9,590 nucleotides of DNA from Bacteroidota bacterium (lineage in GTDB: Bacteria > Bacteroidota > Bacteroidia > Bacteroidales > VadinHA17): contig JAKLFN010000076.1 in the NCBI GenBank assembly GCA_022711195.1, positions 1-9,590 on the forward strand. The letters run 5' to 3'. The notes under the pieces were generated by a model, which did not search any database, was not told where the DNA came from, and saw only the letters and a list, made by a program, of their open reading frames with translations. Shown one piece after another: positions 6,633 through 9,590 of this stretch. Numbering within the stretch: position 1 is the stretch's first letter; the number at the start of each line of letters is the position of its first letter. A program made the translations under genes and the position numbers.

Positions 6633-7877
6633 ATGGACATTTTTGACAAGATTAATTCTACAAAAGGCGCATTAGGACAGTATTCGCAGCTTGCCGACGG
6701 TTATTTCATGTTCCCGAAGCTGGAAGGTGAAATAGCACCGAAGATGAAATTCAGGGGGAAAGAGGTCCTTACCTGGAGCCTCAACAACTATCTCGGGCTG
6801 GCAAACAATCCGGAAGTAAGAAAAATAGATGCAGAGGCTGCTGCAGCTTATGGACTTGGATATCCTATGGGCGCCAGGATGATGTCGGGACATACTACCA
6901 GCCATGAAAAGTTTGAGGAGATGGCGGCAGATTTCGTGAAAAAGGAAGCTGCATACCTTCTTAACTATGGCTACCAGGGTATGGTGTCGATAATTAATGC
7001 CCTTGTCGACCGTCATGATGTAATCGTATATGACTCTGAATCACATGCCTGTATCATGGACGGGCTGAGACTTCATTTCGGTAAAAGGTTTGTATATCCT
7101 CACAACGACATAGAGAGCTGCGAAAAACAGCTTCAGCGGGCTACAAAACTTGTTGAAGAGACAGGTGGAGGCATCCTGGTCATCACTGAAGGTGTTTTCG
7201 GTATGGCAGGCGACCTCGGGAAACTCGATAAAATTGCCGCTCTCAAGAAAAAATACAATTTCCGCTTCCTCGTCGATGATGCACATGGCTTCGGAACAAT
7301 GGGAGCCACAGGCGCAGGTACCGGAGAACATTTCGGCGTCCAGGACCAGATTGATCTATATTTTGCAACATTTGCCAAATCGATGGCAGGAATAGGCGGG
7401 TTTGTTGCAGGGAAAAAGGAGGTCATAACCTACCTCCGTTTTAACCTGAGGTCACAGATCTACGCCAAGGCCCTGCCAATGGCAATGACCCTTGGTGCAA
7501 TACGAAGGCTCGAGCTTATCAAGGAACATCCTGAATACAGGAAAAAGCTCTGGAGTGTCGTCAACGCATTACAAAAAGGACTCAGAGAAGCAGGACTCGA
7601 CCTTGGAAAAACAGAATCACCGGTGACACCTGTCTTCTTCAAGTGTGCTCTTTTTCAGGTCACCCAGCTAATCTATGACCTCAGGGAGAACTTCAATATT
7701 TTCTGTTCAGTTGTTATCTATCCCGTTGTCCCAAGGGATGTGGTTATGCTCAGACTGATACCCACGGCGGTCCACTCACTCGATGATGTGGAATATACTG
7801 TCAAGGCGTTCAAGGAGCTGAAAAGAAAGATCGATAATAATCTCTATCCGAACGAAGTGGCAGATTTTTCGAAATAA
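6633..7877 (+). CDS. PLP-dependent alpha-oxoamine synthase (SPT/KBL/BioF-like)
   Basis: The 414-aa product belongs to fold-type I PLP enzymes that condense an amino acid with an acyl-CoA and release CO2 (serine palmitoyltransferase, BioF, KBL and ALAS are relatives). Visible active-site features are H138 (SESHACIMDG), which stacks on PLP; D215 and H218 in VDDAHGFG (214-221); the Schiff-base lysine K249 in TFAKSMAGIGGF; and R374 in LRLIPTAVHS, matching the substrate-carboxylate arginine. The loop YPMGARMMSGHT (77-88) differs from the corresponding loops I remember for BioF, KBL, ALAS and Sphingobacterium SPT, so the substrate is not settled. Possible roles are sphingoid-base synthesis or another acyl-amino-ketone. 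I chose ATG 6633, because MDIFDKI matches relatives; a TTG at 6603 overlaps the promoter element. It is divergent from bamD. Confidence 0.88.
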   Translation: MDIFDKINSTKGALGQYSQLADGYFMFPKLEGEIAPKMKFRGKEVLTWSLNNYLGLANNPEVRKIDAEAAAAYGLGYPMGARMMSGHTTSHEKFEEMAADFVKKEAAYLLNYGYQGMVSIINALVDRHDVIVYDSESHACIMDGLRLHFGKRFVYPHNDIESCEKQLQRATKLVEETGGGILVITEGVFGMAGDLGKLDKIAALKKKYNFRFLVDDAHGFGTMGATGAGTGEHFGVQDQIDLYFATFAKSMAGIGGFVAGKKEVITYLRFNLRSQIYAKALPMAMTLGAIRRLELIKEHPEYRKKLWSVVNALQKGLREAGLDLGKTESPVTPVFFKCALFQVTQLIYDLRENFNIFCSVVIYPVVPRDVVMLRLIPTAVHSLDDVEYTVKAFKELKRKIDNNLYPNEVADFSK

Positions 7878-7898
7878 TCTGAACATTTTACCTGCTCC

Positions 7899-7933
7899 TG
7901 CGTTATTTACTCTGTCACAATGTAAATAACGCA
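7899..7933. repeat. Perfect 12-bp inverted repeat before the TorD gene
   Basis: TGCGTTATTTAC (7899-7910) and GTAAATAACGCA (7922-7933) are perfect reverse complements around an 11-base centre (TCTGTCACAAT). The structure starts 21 bases after the oxoamine synthase stop and ends one base before the possible TTG start of the TorD gene. The RNA could form a 12-bp hairpin, but no T tract follows on either side, so it is not a standard intrinsic terminator. It could be a terminator, a leader hairpin or a protein-binding site. Confidence 0.9.
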
Positions 7934-7934
7934 A

Positions 7935-8588
7935 TTGCAGCAAAACCACAAATCTGATCGTACTAACCTTCTTAAGGGTTACAACATGCTTCTTTATTTT
8001 GCAGGGAGCATGATAATGTATGAGCCTACTGAAGAGTGTATTACTGACTTTATTACCGACGGGATTCTGAAAAAGCTTCCTGTAATAAGTGATAATCCTG
8101 GTTTCATCCGTTCCGCATCATTGCTCAGGGAGCCATGCCCCGATAAAGAGACATGCAGAAAAGAGCTCGTTGCCGATTACCGCCGCCTCTTTTCACCCGA
8201 CGGCCCCGCATTAGCCATCCCTAGGAAGTCTGCATTTCCGGCCGACGCTTCCACTCTCACACCCGATGCCGGCGATTTCTATGATTCTTACGGATGGAGA
8301 TCGGTTCCCAGGGGAAGAGTCCCGGATGATCATCTCGGTATAGAACTTCTTTTTCTGACAAAGCTTATCGACAAGTACCTTCAGCTTGACGATGAACCGT
8401 GTTGCTGCGAGATGAAAAAGGAGATTCGACGCTTTATCGGTGATCACCTGACCGGCTGGCTGCCTGAATGGAATAAAAGGATGCAGAAGCATGCCAGGTC
8501 GCAGTACTACAAGGGTATCTCAAGCATGGTACTGGCCTGCACGGAAGATCTTTACAAAATCTTCGATTCTCAGAATAAGCTGTTATAG
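7935..8588 (+). CDS. TorD-family molybdoenzyme maturation chaperone
   Basis: TorD/DmsD/NarJ-type chaperones are cytoplasmic, all-helical proteins that hold molybdenum-containing oxidoreductases, often by the Tat signal, until cofactor insertion. The 217-aa product shows family hallmarks in order: helix 1 NLLKGYNMLLYFAGSMI (11-27), ADYRRLFS (80-87), DDHLGIELLFLTKLI (131-145) and FIGDHLTGWLPEWNKRM (167-183). The usual P-P-Y-E-S-x-Y motif is replaced by AIPRKSAF (94-101). It has C68, C74 and three adjacent cysteines C156-C158. The start is uncertain: ATG at 7986 would remove 17 residues including part of helix 1, while TTG at 7935 keeps it and is the first possible start after an in-frame stop. 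I prefer the TTG. No molybdoenzyme gene is in the window, so the client is unknown. The 3' end overlaps the next gene tail to tail by 19 bases. Confidence 0.8.
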   Translation: MQQNHKSDRTNLLKGYNMLLYFAGSMIMYEPTEECITDFITDGILKKLPVISDNPGFIRSASLLREPCPDKETCRKELVADYRRLFSPDGPALAIPRKSAFPADASTLTPDAGDFYDSYGWRSVPRGRVPDDHLGIELLFLTKLIDKYLQLDDEPCCCEMKKEIRRFIGDHLTGWLPEWNKRMQKHARSQYYKGISSMVLACTEDLYKIFDSQNKLL

Positions 8589-9241
8589 AAGATAACCAGT
8601 TCTCTCACCTGTCCGGGATCCTCGTAATCGAACCTTGTTTTGTTCATGAATGATCTCACCTCATTCTTCTTATCGCCAAAGATCTTCATAAGGCTTTTCT
8701 TCCCTGCTACCGGATAATAATTATAATCTATTCTTATCCAGAGAAGGTCTCCCGGTTTAATGATCACCTCACGCCGTTGATCCATCCTGAAAACATCATT
8801 GCCGAGCTTAAGGTTATTAATGTATGTCGACGATGATACCTGCGAAGTGCCTCCGTATGCTGCCGGACGTGCGGGTTGTTCGAGTGTGCCTTTATGTTGA
8901 ATAAGAAGTGCCGCCCTGCCGTCAACTGCCAGCTCATTAAAAACCTTGCCACGTGGAATAAATTTACGCTTGTCGATATAAACTGTATCGATAATTGACT
9001 GGCTGGTAATATCATACACCTGCTTATTCTGCATGAATACCATCTTTTCGGTCACGATATTATAATTAAGGTTAAGAACAGTTTTTTCTCCGTTCTTGGT
9101 TCTGACAATTCCGATCCTGAATTCAGGAAGCAGGAACTGGTCAGGATTACCGGCACTGTCTGTCTGTGAAAAGATCTCTCCGCAGATTATCACCAGGAAG
9201 AGTGACGGAATTATGGTTCTTACCCTGAAGCTTGCTTTCAT
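8570..9241 (-). CDS. Secreted protein of unknown function
   Basis: The 223-aa product begins with a signal peptide: basic start (MKASFRVR), hydrophobic core at about 9-20 and probable cleavage after S25 (IFS|QTD). C20 is preceded by VII, not a lipobox, so I do not call it a lipoprotein. The mature part looks beta-rich and contains LNLNYNIVTEKMVF, IDTVYIDKRKFIPRG, a small Gly/Ser-rich stretch (YGGTSQVSSSTY) and REVIIKPGDLLWIR. I recall similar hypothetical proteins of about this length in other Bacteroidota, but no described function. It probably acts in the periplasm or at the outer membrane. It reads toward the TorD gene and overlaps its 3' end. A promoter-like pair lies just upstream. Confidence 0.85.
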   Translation of the reverse strand: MKASFRVRTIIPSLFLVIICGEIFSQTDSAGNPDQFLLPEFRIGIVRTKNGEKTVLNLNYNIVTEKMVFMQNKQVYDITSQSIIDTVYIDKRKFIPRGKVFNELAVDGRAALLIQHKGTLEQPARPAAYGGTSQVSSSTYINNLKLGNDVFRMDQRREVIIKPGDLLWIRIDYNYYPVAGKKSLMKIFGDKKNEVRSFMNKTRFDYEDPGQVRELVIFYNSLF

Positions 9242-9253
9242 ACCTGTAAATTA

Positions 9254-9284
9254 CAAAGTTCGGATAATAAAGGTATCAGGCAAA
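9254..9284 (-). promoter_or_regulatory. Probable promoter for the secreted protein gene
   Basis: On the minus strand TTTG (9284-9281) is followed after exactly 19 bases by GAACTTTG (9261-9254). This matches the Bacteroidota pattern TTTG-N19-TAnnTTTG with one mismatch (G for T). It ends 12 bases before the ATG at 9241, which would give a short leader. The spacing match makes this the best complete promoter candidate in the window. Confidence 0.5.
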
Positions 9285-9330
9285 TAAAAAATAAGAGGTT
9301 AACATTTTTTAATAGCTGAAAAAGAGCATT

Positions 9331-9590
9331 TTAGAAATTCGGGTTGAAAAAGACCATTATTGCCCCGATATAATATTCCCTCCAGCCTTCAGCGATGTCG
9401 TCGAAATCGGCATCGGGGATGTTTGTATGTTCCACTGTCACCTGCGAGTCCTCCCTGTCGGGTTGAATGTTTATGGTTACTATCGACTTCTCGGCCTGGT
9501 CGCCGAAATACCATTCCTGTACAACCTTCCGGTCTTTAATGAATTCGAGGTTCCTGCCGGTTATATCTCCTTCCCATAAAGAAAATTCGC
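9331..9590 (-). CDS. AHSA1/SRPBCC-fold protein (5' end outside window)
   Basis: The minus strand is open from the window edge to a TAA at 9333-9331, giving the last 85 residues. The segment EFSLWEGDITGRNLEFI followed by KVVQEWYF and VEHTNIPD, then EGWREYYIG near the end, is the characteristic C-terminal half of the AHSA1-like branch of the SRPBCC (START/Bet v1) fold: a strand pair, two more strands, then the long terminal helix that closes the ligand cavity. Bacterial members of this group are stand-alone small proteins of about 130-160 aa that bind hydrophobic ligands; their specific roles are mostly unknown. The gene ends 89 bases before the secreted protein gene in the same direction, and I see no clear terminator between them. 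The family call rests on motif recognition only. Confidence 0.8.
   Translation of the reverse strand, partial: EFSLWEGDITGRNLEFIKDRKVVQEWYFGDQAEKSIVTINIQPDREDSQVTVEHTNIPDADFDDIAEGWREYYIGAIMVFFNPNF

Noticed and set aside
8764..9015. An 83-codon minus-strand frame within the secreted protein gene
   Set aside because: It is a different frame inside a better-supported gene with signal peptide and upstream promoter match.
9301..9330. Possible terminator after the AHSA1-like gene
   Set aside because: There are T-rich stretches on the minus strand but no stem of useful length precedes them.

Overview
The window looks like chromosomal DNA from the phylum Bacteroidota, probably the order Bacteroidales. 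The evidence is a DUF4835/PorD-type protein (a family confined to this phylum), an Rpb6-like omega subunit, a CoaBC and FabI with Bacteroidota-type active-site wording, weak or absent Shine-Dalgarno sites, and promoter-like elements of the form TAnnTTTG with TTTG about 19 bases upstream. I see no mobile element, CRISPR array, tRNA or rRNA. No stretch over 300 bases lacks a gene.

Region 1 (1-452, minus strand) is the first 150 codons of a DUF819-type multi-spanning membrane protein whose 3' end lies outside the window. It is separated from the next unit by a clear intrinsic terminator (481-513) and a six-copy heptanucleotide repeat (548-589) that contains the fabI stop codon.

Region 2 (581-6446, minus strand) is one tightly packed six-gene unit read in the order bamD, rpoZ-like, coaBC, DUF4835/porD-like, recN, fabI. 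Gaps are only 6 to 13 bases. It combines outer-membrane protein assembly, an RNA polymerase subunit, coenzyme A synthesis, a probable type IX secretion accessory protein, DNA repair and fatty-acid elongation. These are mostly growth-linked housekeeping jobs that share one transcript.

Region 3 (6447-6632) is a short AT-rich divergent promoter region. To its right on the plus strand are a PLP-dependent alpha-oxoamine synthase (6633-7877) and, past a perfect 12-bp inverted repeat, a TorD-family molybdoenzyme chaperone (7935-8588).

Region 4 (8570-9590, minus strand) holds a secreted protein of unknown function, whose 3' end overlaps the TorD gene tail to tail, and the C-terminal part of an AHSA1/SRPBCC-fold protein cut by the window edge.

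I did not find a previously undescribed multi-gene system. The points most worth a second look are an A11 homopolymer exactly at the CoaC/CoaB domain junction where either frameshift would release a stand-alone CoaC domain, the replaced CoaC active-site residues, the unusual substrate-loop signature of the oxoamine synthase, the long inverted repeat before the TorD gene, and the cysteine-rich TorD protein with an altered core motif.
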